In this document: positions 1-13,355 of the stretch, one piece after another
How the letters are laid out: each line of letters opens with the position of its first letter
How positions within the stretch are numbered: position 1 is the first letter of the stretch
DNA from: Hedera helix
Taxonomy: Eukaryota > Streptophyta > Magnoliopsida > Apiales > Araliaceae
NCBI GenBank assembly: GCA_947179155.2
Contig: OX359275.1
Span: 4,190,501-4,254,500 of the forward strand
DNA: 64,000 nt
Direction: 5' to 3'
Program-made: the position numbers and the translations under genes
The notes under the pieces: generated by a model
Database searches by the model: none
Told to the model about the DNA's origin: nothing
What the model saw: the letters and a program-made list of their open reading frames with translations, nothing else

Positions 1-733
1 AAGACATGTGCACTAATTAAATACAAACTCCGTACATGACCTTATTCAGTTTGTAAAAAGAATTTTAAAGGGGTTATTTGGTGAATTTCATGCATCAAGT
101 ACAGTAACCAAATTAAATACAATAATCAATTCTTTACTAACATGCTTGACAGAATGTATAAAAACACAATGCATATAATATAGATTATATAATATGTAAT
201 TAGAATTCAACATGCATGTCCATTACTTATATTATTAAATTAATTTTCATCTCCAAATGATGTCCACCATAGCTGTTAAAATCGGAATTAAGCTTTTACC
301 ATTTTTCATCTCATGCACTCTTTTACTGTTATTTAACCTGATGACTCTTTAATTCCTATGTAATAACAATGACTATGAACAATTTAAAGGAACAACTCAC
401 TTGGATAACAATCATTAATCGAGTACATTCCTCCTATTCTTTCAACCGCCGCCCCTTTCCTTTCCAGAACTCTTCCCAGATATAACGAAATATAGCTAGG
501 TTTTACTACTTATTTTAACAACTCTTTTAATTTAATAGGAATCAAATTTTAATTATACTTAAATATAAATTAGACCCAATTAATTTTAAAAACCTAATTT
601 GACCAAATTAATGTTTCTATTATTTATTATCAGCCCAAATAAATTTGACCCAACATAATATAAAATTCAAATAAAATATTTTAAAATAAATTTAACTATT
701 ATTTTTTTTATTATATTTTTTTCAGGCATTATA
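1..733 (-). mobile_element. 3' LTR (partial) of Ty3 element A
   Basis: This is the inner end of an LTR whose start lies outside the window. Bases 1-225 closely match 16958-17175, with a few substitutions and an indel of about 13 bases, so the latter is the other LTR of the same element. The inner boundary is placed at 733 because the next bases form a polypurine tract on the minus strand, followed by decayed integrase. The terminal dinucleotide complement has drifted (ATA instead of ACA). No gene lies here; the short plus-strand reading frame at 751-990 is a shadow of element A. Confidence 0.8.
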
Positions 734-746
734 TTACTTTTCCCTT
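734..746 (-). other. polypurine tract of element A (degenerate)
   Basis: On the minus strand this reads aagggaaaagtaa, directly next to the LTR end. The following bases resemble the PPT surroundings of element D at 43637-43680 (a similar tract and the ttctcg motif). It would prime plus-strand DNA synthesis in the Ty3 life cycle. Confidence 0.55.
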
Positions 747-3700
747 AAAAATGATTCAGTTCTCGAAATCAAAAGAATGGAACGAACTTAATTATCAAAA
801 TGATGCGAATACTTCATTCGAATATAATTTTTCAAAAAACTATAACAGACGAAATGATTTCCCTCCTAAATCTTATCAAACGGATAATGCACCACATACA
901 ATAGATGATAATAATAACTTCTCAACATTGATACATGAAATACGATATGTACATGAGCTAACTGCAGAGGCAAAGCTAACCAATATGTAGCTTTGTCAGC
1001 CCTCTCCAAAATCTCAAATGGACCAATAAAACGCGGACTGAATTTACCTTTCAACCCAAATTAACAAATACTCTTTCAAGGAGAAACCTTTAAAAATACA
1101 TGCTCACCCAGTTTAAACTCTATGGTCCTCCTATGCTTATCAATATAACTCTTCTGTCGTGATTGAGCCAATCGCAATTTTTCCTTAGCTACAACTGCCT
1201 TCTCCGTAGTGATTTGAATTAACTCAGACCCTTATATGGTCTTCTCGTCAATCTCATCCCAACAAGTTGGTGCTCGACACTTTCTACAATATAACGCCTC
1301 AAATGGAGCCTTCTTAGTACTTGTTTGCCAGATGTTATTATAAGCAAACTTGACCACCCTAATGCACAACACCTCAACATGTATTCCAAAGTCTTCATAG
1401 TCCTCTCGGATTTCTCATAAGTCTGTGGGTGAAAAGAAGTACTGTAATTAAGTCGAGTGCCCCAAGCTCGTTGAAACTCTTTCCAAAATTATGAAGCGAA
1501 TTGTGGATCTCGATATGAATAGTTAACACAAGAGTTCTATAACATATAACAATCTCATGCTGAAAGATCTGCGTCAATCTTACTATAATCTTCATGGATA
1601 GCCATAAAGTGAGCTAATTTGGTCAAACGATCCACAACCACCCATATAGCATTATTCTTCCTGAAAGTCTTTGACACCCTAATCACAAAATCCATCGAAA
1701 TGTCATCCCATTTCCACACAGGAATATCTAATTATTGCAACAAACCACTAGCCCGTTGATGCTTTATTTTCACTCGCTGACAAGTCAAACACTTCCCCAC
1801 ATATTCAGCCATATCTTATTTCATCCCTTTGCACCAAAAATTCTTCTTTAAATCTATATACATCTTCGTAGAACCCAAATGAATAGAAAATGGTGAACTA
1901 TGAGCGTCAGCTAACACTGCCACTCAAATAATTGGATTTGACCATACACACAACTGTTTATACGCCATGGTCATCAATACAGAACTTAAGTTGCTTTCCC
2001 TATTCCAATTTTCACACCATAGCCCACAATTCCCCATCTTCTTTTTGAGCTTCCTTAACAAGCGAGATAAAAGAGGGCTCCGCTATTATACCTGCCAAAA
2101 GCCCAACTGAACCCTAAATATATCCGTATCTGAAATAAGTTGTGTTTGTGTAATAATGATTGCTACACTCCCTGAACTCTCTCGACTAAAAGCGTTTGTA
2201 ACCAGATTCGCCTTCTGGTGATACTGAATTCTAGCATCAAAATCTTTGAGAAGCTCCAACCAACACCTCTGCCTTATATTGAGCTCATTTTGAGTGAAAA
2301 TGTACTTAAGATTTTGTGATTGGTGAAGATATCACAAGTCTCGTTATACAGATAATGCTTCTAAATTGTCAAAGCAAAGATTACCACCGCCAACTCCAAA
2401 TTATGAGTGGGGGAGTTCACCTCATAAGATTTAAGTTGCTTAAAAGCATAAGCAATCACCTTACCATGTTGCATCAAAACACAACCTAAGCCTTTCTCAG
2501 AAGCATCACTATATATCTGATAATCAGATGCCCCCGACGGTAAAGTAAGCATGGGAGCTGTCACAAACCACTTCTTTAACTCCTCAAAACTCTTCTCACG
2601 TTCCTCATTCCACACAAACTTTGAGCCCTTCCTCATCAACTGAGTTAATAACAAGGCAAGTAAAGAAAACACTTCTACAAATCACACCCTGCCAAACCCA
2701 AGAAGCTCCGAACCTCAGTTACTGTACTAGGTTTTGACCATTTGGTGATAGTCTCAACCTTCGTAAGTTCCACCTTAATGCCTTTAACAGACACAACGTG
2801 GCCCAAAAATGTAACCTGCTCCACATAGAACTCACATTTGGAGAATTTAGTATATAAGTTCTTTTTTGTAAAATTCCCAAAACTGTGCGAAAATGCTCCT
2901 TATGCTCTTCCCTAGACTCGGAGTAAACCAAAATATCATCAATAAAGACAATGACAAATTGGTCTAAGTACTCCCTAAACACCTATTTCATCAAATCTAT
3001 AAACATCGCTGAAGCATTAGTCAAACCGAATGGCATCACCAAAAACTCGTAATGCCCATAGCGAGTATGAAAAGTTATCTTAGAGATATCCCCATCCCTC
3101 ACCCTCAACTGATGATAACCCGATCTCAAGTATATCTTCAAAAAAATACTTCAACCCTGAAGTTGGTCAAACAAGTCATCAATACTCAGTAATGGATACC
3201 GATTCCTAATGGCAATCTTGTTTTATTCCCTAGAATCTATACACAACCTCATAGATCCATCCTTATTCTTTACAAACAGAACCGGAACACCCCACGGTGA
3301 AACAATCGATCGAATAACACCACGATCTAATAATTCTTATAATTGCTCTTTCAATTCTTACAACTCCGACGGTGTCATCTTATACGATGCCTTACATCAC
3401 AGCATATGCCTGCTCCTCGACAAATCCTATCGACACAACCACGCCTGCATGCCTCCTGCACCACAAACATGTATGTTGTGCCTACCAATGACCATCGTGC
3501 GCTTTCCCAGCAGTGTACACCCACTATCTGTTATGCGTTTACTAGTCCCATACGCCATGTCTGTAACCCTAGCACAAATCAACGTCCAACGTTATTTTGC
3601 AACCAGCATGGCCTAGCGCCTAGCGTTGCCTCCTGTCTAATGCTGCACAACATTTTGACAAGTTTTGCACCTGGAACAAGCTCTATGGTAAATTTAACTT

Positions 3701-4117
3701 CTATTTGCAAATACAACCCTAATAATTCTTTAGAAAACACATCAAAAACTCACGAACCATTGGAACATCCTCAATATGAGACTCAACTATAGAGGTATTA
3801 TTCACAAATGTCAAATACTCCATACAACCTTTTGTCACCAACTTCTCAACCTTTATAGCTAAAATCAACTTTACCACCTTACTCGGCCGAGAACCCTGAA
3901 ATATGAACTCTGGAGACTTCACATCTACAAATATAACCTTCTTCGTCTGGCAATTGATAGTGGTCTAGTGCTTATTTAACCAGTCCATCCCAAGAATCAC
4001 ATCAAAGTCATGTATATTCGTCAGAAGAAGATTAGCCCCACAAATCTTTTCTCCAAAACTGATCGGACACTCTTGGTATAAATCAGAAATAACGACAAAA
4101 GTCCCCGTTAGGGTAAC
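747..4117 (-). pseudogene. decayed Ty3 pol of element A: integrase, RNase H, reverse transcriptase, protease C-terminal half
   Basis: Minus-strand remains follow the order expected of a chromovirus. The protease C-terminal motif VILGMDWL lies near 3960-4000. The RT has FIDDIL near 2930 and its motif A region near 3110-3140, where the expected Asp reads as Tyr. RNase H lies at 2361-2672 (SDAS, LELA). Integrase runs through about 1080-2000, with the GPF motif at about 1030. The frame is broken by many stops and shifts. The chromodomain that normally follows the GPF region is not recognisable in the roughly 120 bases before the PPT. The protease reading continues beyond the insertion S1 at 8168. 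Assignment to the Tekay/Del group is by resemblance to elements B and D; the element is dead. Confidence 0.85.
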
Positions 4118-7100
4118 TGTGACGCCCCCAAATCCGGGTCCCTTGAACCTCGGGTTCAGTGCTCACGATTCACTACTTATACAACATTCATAAGCTTAAC
4201 TTTCAATAACTCGCGAAAATATAAATAAATTCATTACAAAACGTACCATTATCCCAGGTTCCATTAACTTTAAATACATGCACAATCTTCATACATAAAA
4301 GAGTTACATAAGACATATAATAATTATCATAAAACTTGCATCTATCCAATCTATTCGGTTGTCTTTTCTTTGCCTTTGCCCTTCTTAGAACATTCATGCA
4401 TCACTGAAAAATAGTTCATGATATAGCAAGGGTGAGCAACTACTTTGCTCAGCAAGTTTAAATAAACAAGAAAGATATATCATGAATGAAAAAGAATTAT
4501 TCTTTTGGAACTTTAAAAACAATATACAATAATTGTGAAGACATGTAACATAGATACTATATTCAATAAAGAGATTTGTAGAATATTTACTGTTGAGTTG
4601 GTCAAAATAACCAAGAACATACATGAGAACTTTCCAGCTCTGAACTGAATATCTCAAAATGTCTAACCAAAACAATTGACTTAGACCCACCTCTTAACCA
4701 GTTCATATTTAGAACAAGACATGCAAATGAACCTAAGTGAGAATACCAATAAATAATAATGATTTGGAATAATTATCAATAATTAATCCAGCTCTGAACA
4801 ATAAAACATTTACAAGTTCACAATAACTTGCGTAATGAAATGAATTTGAGTTTCAGAATAACTAGCTCAACAATAATTGAATAAAGTTAGAGAACTAGCT
4901 CAATATAAATTTGAGTAAGGTTAAAGAAAACTTGCAACAATAAATACAAGTTAGGGTTAAGGAAACTTGCAATAGAAATTACAAGTTAAAGTTAGAAAAC
5001 TTGCCTCGTTCGTCGTCTACGGCTAACCAATTTAATTTAATAATTCTTGAACGGACCTAACAATTAAATCAATTTGATCTTAAATTAATATTATATACAC
5101 ATTCACATGATAACCTTAATAACTCTCACTTAACCATATAATTAAATAATTATGGGTTTATAAACACTTAGAAAATATTATTACTATTTGATAATATTAT
5201 AAACACAAAGAACCTATATTAATTATTTAATATAGTTCAAATACCTATCTAATATTATTAATAATTTAATAATATTTTACTAGCCTTGTAGTATTATTAA
5301 TCATTTAATAATACATTATTAATCAATTAATATTATTAAACATTTAATAATATTTTATTAGTCTTCTAATATTATTAACCATTTAATAATATTTTATTAA
5401 TCTCTTAATATTATTAATCATTTAATAATATTTTATTAAACTTTTAATATTATTAGTCATTTAATAATATTTTATTAATCTTATAATATTATTAGTTATT
5501 AATAATATTTTGATCATTATCTAATATTATTAAATATTTAATAATATTTTATTACACTTATAATATTATAAAGCTTTTAATAATATTTTATTAATCTTAC
5601 AATATTATTAATTATTTAATAATATTTTAAACATTATCTAATATTATTAACCATTTAATAATATTTTATTATCCTTCTAATATTATTATCTTTTAATAAT
5701 ATTTTATTAATCTTATAATATTATTAATCATTTAATAATATTTTAATCATTATCTAATTTTATTAATCATTTAATAATATTTTATTACCCTTCTAATATT
5801 ATTAATCTTTTAATAATATTTTATTAATCTTATAATATTATTAATCATTTAATAATATTTTAATCATTATCTAATATTAGTAACTATTTAATAATATTTT
5901 ATTACCCTTCTAATATTATTAATCTTTTAAATTATTAAACTATAATTATTATTTAAAATAAATAATTAGTTATTATCTCTTTATATTTTAATTATTATTT
6001 AATCTTGATTAGATAATAATTAATCACATTCATGACTTTTTATTTACCTTAGCTATTATTTAATATCCAAATAATAAATAATTATATTTATTTTTATTGG
6101 GTCCAAAATTAATTATATTAATTTTAAAGTATTTTAATCCATTTTGGACTTAAATAAAGTGAATTGACCCGATTAAAACGAGTCGACCCGACCCGGAAAT
6201 AAAATGACCCGTTTTGTGAACAGTAACGAGGGCCCCGACCCTCTAAATAACAAAGAAATGAGGGCCCCGGCCCTTGAGTGGCAGAATATGCAAAATTGTC
6301 ATTTTTCAGATTTTTCAACTTTTGTTCATTTGATTAAAACTTGAATAAATGAAATATATAAATCCAAATGACCTCCAATTGATATCGATGGATTCGTATT
6401 TTCTTAAACTACAATATTCCATCATTGGATCAAATTTTTGGAAAAGTTTTGGTTATGAAAAATAGCCACAAAGTGGGCGGTTTGTACATTAGGTCCTTAA
6501 AATGACATGTTTTGCGGTAAAAGCCATAACTTCATTTTTTTCCATATTTTTGAAAGCTTCAAGTTCTGTTTTCTTTAAAACTGATGTATGTAACTTTATA
6601 GCCATAAAAATCCATTTTTCAACTTGTACATTTCAAACTACAACATTAAGCGTAACATGCATCGTTAGGGTTTTACCGGTAAAATGTGTTATGAATATTT
6701 CTACTACTTTTATGCATTTCTCACATACCAAATCATGATATAAATACATAGAACTATGAATATACATATATTACATAGTTAAATACTTCTAGACCATTAA
6801 AATGAGTTTTGATCGGTTAAAAATAGATTTTTACTGTTCAAAATCAATCTAGACAACAAAAATAAAATTTAGGAAGGTTAGAACACTTTTAAACCTTGAG
6901 GTCTTGGATGCTCTTCTTCTTCTCCTACCAAAGTATGTATTGAAGCTTTGTGTCATCCACCAAGCTCAACCTCTAGCCTTTCCTCTCAACTTACAAGTAT
7001 TTCTCTCTTTAGCTCTCAAATGCTCTCTCTTTTCTCTCTTGAAATCTCTAGCAAATGAACCAATCAATATAATACTTGTGTGGGGTATCTTATTGATAGC

Positions 7101-8167
7101 CATCCTAAACCATCATCAATTCTCCTAATCAACCAATGTTGGTCAAATTAAGGCTAATTGGTGCTTACTATTGCATGAATGACTAGGTTGATTGACATTG
7201 TGATTGACCTTGGTTGTTCACCTAATATGACAAGGAGTAAATTGAAAGCAACTTGGAAAATCAAGCAACCCCAAGTGGGCTCCCCTAAATCTCAGCAGAA
7301 TGGGATTAAATCCCCCATTTTTTCTTTATTTTTATTACATTTATTATACATATATACACCAATTGATATATATACCTATATATAATGTTTGACAAATATT
7401 TTGACTTCCTATTGGGCTCCACTTTGGATTTAGAAATTAAATAAGTTGAGCTCATTCATTTAATTTGTTTGAGCTCAATTTATTCATCATATTGGGCTAA
7501 CATTTAATAACCTATGTTATATTTAATTAAATCAAGCATTGAACTTATTTAATTAATTACATGGCCTAATGTTTAAATTAATTACATGGGCTACTAAGTT
7601 AATATAATTGACCTAGTTTAATACCCCATTTGGATTTATAATATAATCCATTGGGTCTATTACATAATCCAATTAGACTTGCTATTTAAAAGTAAATTGG
7701 CTACCAAATTGAATTAGCTTACAACACACTATCACTTACAAATTATTGGGTTTGATTTAATAAAACCCTAATACAAGTAATTTAACTTGATTAAATAAAT
7801 TATCACATAACCTTTCATTGAGTTTGTGATATAACTATCCATATAACCTACACTTATAACCACATTGGGTTAATTTTAATAATTCAATTATTCATTCTTC
7901 CTCATTAAACATATAAGTAATTCACTTGTTAATTATTAACTTCTTATTTGTCATTCAAGGCTAACATTTAGGCTTGATGATCTCATCACAAAAACTCTTC
8001 TTAGATTTATAATTTATTCTTTAAATAATTTGAATAAATTTAATTAACTAACTTACCACCTCTCATCATACCACATCATCACATACATATTATTACACAT
8101 CATATTTACTCATGAATATAATATACATAAAAAAAAAATTAAGTTCGTAATTTTTTCGGTCATTACA
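4118..8167 (-). mobile_element. solo LTR S1 (4.05 kb) inserted in the protease of element A
   Basis: The segment starts TGTGACGCCCCCAAATCCGG and ends GGTCATTACA, the same terminal pattern as the LTRs of elements C and D. Flanks are gtaac (4113-4117) and gtaaa (8168-8172), a 5-bp target duplication with one change. Removing the LTR plus one duplication rejoins the protease of element A in frame, which fixes both edges. Length (4050) nearly equals that of the LTR of element C (4054), and 6500-6900 resembles 60000-60420, so S1 and C belong to one family. No coding region, PPT or PBS lies inside. Orientation follows the coding strand of element D. Confidence 0.9.
5205..5935. repeat. AT-rich tandem array with dyad symmetry inside S1
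   Basis: Degenerate units of about 41-45 bases alternate the motifs taatattattaatca and tttaataatatttta, which are nearly reverse complements, so each unit can fold on itself. The same array occurs in the related LTR of element C (39473-39756, continuing past 59509). Confidence 0.8.
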
Positions 8168-8430
8168 GTAAAAATAAACATAACAGAATATAATGACTGA
8201 GATGGCACACCAAGGTGCCGAACAAAAGAATTCAGAATAACTAAATAAGTAGAACTAGTATCAAATAAAACAGAAGTCTCACGACTGTCAACTAAAAGAG
8301 TGCTAGAAATAAAACATGGCGTATCTGTCACCTAATTATAAGACAAGGTGAACACACGTTTTTTATGGCGCTGACCGACATTACCACCATTATCATTACC
8401 TCCACTTTCTCTAGTGGATTTACGAGCCAT
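8168..8430 (-). pseudogene. 5' start of element A coding region: short leader peptide joined directly to the protease
   Basis: An ATG at 8430 (minus) opens a frame of about 30 codons rich in Arg, Lys, Asn and Gly. It meets a TAG at 8333-8335 and continues in the same frame into the retroviral-type aspartic protease with the active-site motif LFDTSS (Gly/Ala replaced by Ser). The frame then continues at 4117 beyond S1. No gag or CCHC zinc knuckle lies between the PBS (8595-8608) and the protease: only about 260 bases are available where a full chromovirus has around 1 kb or more. The element therefore lost gag by deletion or was mobilised without it. Confidence 0.7.
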
Positions 8431-8594
8431 CGATGAAACAAAATAACAGATAAAAGCAAAATAGATTATAGGCAGATTCGAATACAAACTGATGTGACAG
8501 CTGAACAGATATCAAACAGAATAAAAACCTATCTCAGATGCCTACCCATAACTCACAGGTCAATCCTAAATAAGTTTTTTACAAGAAAGAAACA

Positions 8595-8608
8595 TGGCTC
8601 TGATACCA
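8595..8608 (-). other. primer binding site of element A (initiator Met tRNA type)
   Basis: On the minus strand this reads TGGTATCAGAGCCA, complementary to the 3' end of plant initiator tRNA-Met. It lies four bases inside the LTR start at 8613, where the minus-strand DNA primer site of a minus-oriented element should be. Confidence 0.85.
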
Positions 8609-8612
8609 ACTC

Positions 8613-9461
8613 TGTAACACCCCCTTCTCAAAATGGAAAGGGAGGTTATGCACAACAAATATTAAACAGAATATTATAACTAAAAGGAAGCTCTCTTCAC
8701 ACTTGCCCTTAAATCCCCTTACAAACCTGCCAAAAGAAAAACACAGCATGAGCCAAATGCCCAATACAGATAAAGAAATACAAAATAAGCAAAACTAAAA
8801 TATAGAACCTAATGAACAAAACACGAATGATAATCTCAAATATCAATGCCAATAGAAAATGAAAAAACCAAAGTCTGAACAAAAGTATAGCTGAGTCAAC
8901 AAAATTAATCGAAACAAAATAATAAGTTGAATACTGATCTCAAAATATATCTTACCACATAGCCAAGCCAAAATAATGTCACACATGCGAGTTAAAAGAA
9001 TGTCATGCAGACAAGTTAAAAAAATGCTCCACAAGCAAATCAAAATAATGCCACGCAGACAAATCACAATAAAATAATAGGTTGAATCAAAGTGATTGTG
9101 TGTTATTTTATACCAAGTTCAGAACAAAACAGAAATATACCATGCCACACAGGCAAGTCAAAATACTGCCACATAGACAAAATAATGCAAAGCAAGAAAA
9201 TGATACATTAGACCGCGAATCCAAATGTATGCAAAATCGAAAGGTGTGTTCGGCACTACAAACAACACCAAATAGTAGAACAGAGAAAAATAAATAGCTA
9301 GGGCCGACCAATATGCCTCCCATAATAAAACACCAAATGGCTAACTCCCACTGGAGCATAAAATGGAGACGTCGTGGGCTAATCACATAGTCACGAAAAA
9401 TGTCGTACCTCAATGCCCAAAGATATGTCTGTGGTATTCCCACAAATGGTTATAGCTCAGG
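8613..9461 (-). mobile_element. 5' LTR of element A, first part
   Basis: Begins TGTAACACCCCC next to the PBS. Interrupted at 9461 by solo LTR T and resumes at 16333. The matching part of the other LTR lies before the window. The LTR holds no gene; open frames here are short and unsupported. Confidence 0.8.
8949..9190. repeat. degenerate ~30-bp repeats in the LTR of element A
   Basis: The motif aaaataatgccacgcagacaa recurs with variation about every 29-31 bases, most clearly at 8949-9075, with two further weaker copies at 9138-9190. It gives the LTR a minisatellite-like block. Confidence 0.55.
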
Positions 9462-9830
9462 TGTTGACGCCGGAAAAAGTCGTTTCGTTTTATAATAAAT
9501 CTTTTTTCAATTTTAGCCTTTTGGATTAAGATGTGTTTTTTGGAAAATGGTTGGCTTGAATGTCTACGGGGTTTGAAAGATCGATATTATGATGAGCCAA
9601 TTGACCAGAGCCGCCAGTTGGTATATTTGAAATGGATGTACTAACTCATCCGAATTTTGTTTTCGTAATCGCTGGCTCATATGTGACTCCGAGTTAATTG
9701 GTCCACAAACTGAGATTCATAGAGTTCGGGGGATTGCTTAAGCGAGGGGAAGGTGTTGGCACCCCCGACTTCCGTGAAAACACGGTTACCGCAATCTTGA
9801 TGTTTTCCTATCCTTTTAAAATCCTAAAAC

Positions 9831-9834
9831 GTGT

Positions 9835-9877
<43 letters not shown>

Positions 9878-9879
9878 TG
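9831..9879. repeat. (GT)n microsatellite in T
   Basis: An almost pure GT run with few interruptions. It creates an artificial Cys-Val stretch in a plus-strand open frame (9698-10126) that I do not regard as a gene. Confidence 0.9.
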
Positions 9880-12710
9880 CCTAAATGTTTGTTGTGATGA
9901 GAAAACCTGCTTCGATTCTTTTGTAGATGATGTGCTTTATTTAATGAGTGTTTTGAAACGTCTTTTGACCCAAATGACAAGGCTTTGTTTTCTAATAAAC
10001 ATTGATTTTAAGTTTGAAAATGATGGGGTTTTTATTAGGTGTCGTTTTCAGAAAATAAGAGTTTTTAAACTTTTGTCAAAGAGGAATCGAGACTATTCAT
10101 TGCCTTCTAACAGGAAAGTCAAATAAAAAATGAAAGCAACTTCTAGAAGCTCTTTAACCCTATACACCAAAGTTTAATGAAAACGTTTGTCTATTTGTTT
10201 TATGAAATCATTTTTTGATATTTCAAAACCGGTGGTAGCCTTTTCGCCAAACAGGGATCGACGTTTACTAAAAACTCAATTTTTTAACCTCGTGATTTCT
10301 AATATCCTAATTTGATCACTTTTAAAAATCTTGGTCGGTTCCTTACTTTGGAAAACCGTTTTTTTCGTGTCGCCAATCCAAACAAGCATACAAAATCGTG
10401 TTAGGACTATTCATGGGCATGTGAGCCATCTAAATATCCCCAAACACCCACAATCACATATTTTACTATTACGAGGCCTTAAACCCGATTACGGTTCTGT
10501 ATCACTTTAAGGCCTAATATTACATATATACAAAATGGACCCTTGCAATGATTACATACACCCAAATTTGTCCATCATCGGGATTTGATCACGAGGATCT
10601 CATCCTTAGGCTCACAATCACCCAAATCACTGCACAAACATACCAAGACAAGCTTAACAATACTGGACTTGTTACTATGTAATGCGAATCAAAAAATCAC
10701 AAGCCCAACACTACGAACTATTCATTATCACAATAAACTACATATCACCGTACGGATGTCATCGGGACATTAGGAGGAAATTACGTTCTGATGGAACCCT
10801 CGGTAATAATCCCTAATCCACGGATCCTCAACAATATACCACAATGTTATATCCAAGACAACTCAACAATCAAAGATTATAACAATAACATAAGCTAAAC
10901 TTTAAAGAAAAACACCCTTTTCACCTTGCAATACGCCAACAAACGCTTTATATTTCATTATTTGAGCAAAATCACAAGAATGCTTAATTAATTGAACAAC
11001 AATCAACAATTTCTCACTCAAATTTAATCCACCCGAGCCCCTCTCTCTCTTCACGCCAATTTCTCTCTTTAGATTCAGGAAAAAAAAACTTCTTCTTCTC
11101 TTCTGTAGATCAAAAATGGTGTTGTATAGGTGATTGAAGGCAGCCGCCCGTGCCGAATCCTCGGCTGCCGGGTTGTCTCCTCAAGCTGCGAAACTGTAAC
11201 GACCCCAAATCCGGGTTCCTTTAACCCTAGACTTGGTACGTCACGATACATCATCTTCATACACGTTCTATAACTAATGCGGAATATATAAACATAAATT
11301 GTTTATTCTACAACATTTTCCAAGGTTTCTAACCTTAACTTACATATATACCTTTAGATTCATAAAAATGTTTACAAAATTATTTACATCATATAACAAT
11401 TTAGTTATAATGCATAACACTATAATCTTGTCTGTTGCTTCTGTCTCCGTCTCTCCTTGGACATTCGTATTATTCTGAAATTTGTTATCATGATATAGCA
11501 AGAGTGAGCAACGACTTTGCTCAGCAAGTTTAAATACGATAACGATATATCATGATTGAAAGAAAGAATAAGTTTTTGAAATTTTCAACAATATAATAAT
11601 TGTGAAAGAGTACGAGTCATAATTTCAATAATTGAATGACTAAATTAATTAATGTTGAGTGTCAATAATGACCATGAACAAATTTAACTGAACCTTATGG
11701 TAATGAAGGTGATCAGCCTTTCATACCTGATGAACACATGCAACAAGCACTATGTGTGAAGCAACAATTTAAAGAGGTGGAATAATTATACAGAATTAAA
11801 CCATAGCATGCTTGAAACGTAACAACTTGAGTTTGAGTTAGGAACTTGAACAATAAAATAATGTATCCTGCTCGAATATAAATTGAGTAGGGTTTAGGAA
11901 ACTTGCCTGTTTGCTCAGCTACAATTAATGTCTAGCTTTAACTAACTGGTTTTGAAAGACCTAACATTAGTAAAGTTGGTCTAATAATTAGTACAGCGTA
12001 TTTGTACAACTATACGCTCATTAATAAACTTATCTACCACAAATAAGTATTAACACATAATTTACATCAGTTAAAACAATATTATTAACCTTATAGACCC
12101 TCAATCAAATTAGGTTAATAATTTAATAAATTAGAAAATATTTTTCTTAAGTGTTGGACACTTATTAAACTATTAAACAATTTATTATAATTGTTTAAAC
12201 AAAAGAGTTAAAAGACATTTTCTTTATTTCATTAAATCTAATTTCATTTAATTACTATTTATCATTAATTAAATAGTAAGTAATTAACTACCTTTAGTTA
12301 TTATTTAATAATAAATAATAACTTACTAGATTTATTTATTATTTAAAATTAATCAAATAATAAATAATTATATTATATTAAAAATAATCAAATATCTTTA
12401 GTTATTATTTAATAATAAATAATAACTAATTAACTAGATTCATTTATTATTTAAAGTTAATTAAATAATAAATAATAAAATTATATAGTAAATACTCAAA
12501 TATCATTAGTTATTATTTAATAATAAATAATAACTCACTGAATTTATTTATTATTTAAAGTTAATCAAATAATAAATAATTAAATAATCAATCTTAGTTA
12601 TCTTTAATTATTATTTAATAATAATTAAATAATAATTAATTAATTTATCATCCTTGTTTATTATTTAATATTAATTAAATAATAACTAATTTAATCATAA
12701 ATTCAGAAGA

Positions 12711-13170
12711 TATAATATTAAACTAATTAGATTAATATTTACAACATTTAAATATTAATCCTAAATACTTATTATATTTGAAAAATATAATATTAAACTA
12801 ACTAGATTAATATTTACCACATTTAAATATTAATCCTAAACACTTATTATATTTGAAAAATATAATATTAAACTAACTAGATTAATATTTACCACATTTA
12901 AATATTAATCCTAAATACTTATTATATTTGAAAAATATAATATTAAACTAACTAGATTAATATTTACAACATTTAAATATAAATCCTAAATACTTATTAT
13001 ATTTGAAAAATATAATATTAAACTAACTAGATTAATATTTACAATATTTAAATATAAATCCTAAATACTTATTATATTTGAAAAATATAATATTAAACTA
13101 ACTAGATTAATATTTACAATATTTAAATATTAATCCTAAATACTTATTATATTTGGAAAATATAATATTC
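12711..13170. repeat. 75-bp tandem repeat, six copies, in S2
   Basis: Units start with tataatatta at 12711, 12786, 12861, 12936, 13011 and 13086, with a partial seventh at 13161. The spacing is exactly 75 bases and copies differ at only a few positions. D's LTRs carry only one related unit (about 41650-41710), so the array expanded in the S2 lineage. Confidence 0.92.
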
Positions 13171-13355
13171 AATACCTAAATATCATTTTTGTATTATTAA
13201 TATTTTTGTTATAATTTTAAATTAATTTTTAAACATTTAAATTAATTTAAATTATCCAGAATGGCAAAATCGTAAATAAACTGAAAAACCGGACCGATGA
13301 CAGTTTTGTAATTAATCAGAAAACCGAACGGAGGGGCATTATGGTAATTTCCGCC

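Noticed and set aside
751..990. 79-codon plus-strand frame
   Set aside because: Antisense to the decayed integrase/PPT region of element A, with no family features.
9698..10126. 142-codon plus-strand frame in T
   Set aside because: Its Cys-Val stretch is the GT microsatellite and the rest is noncoding LTR.
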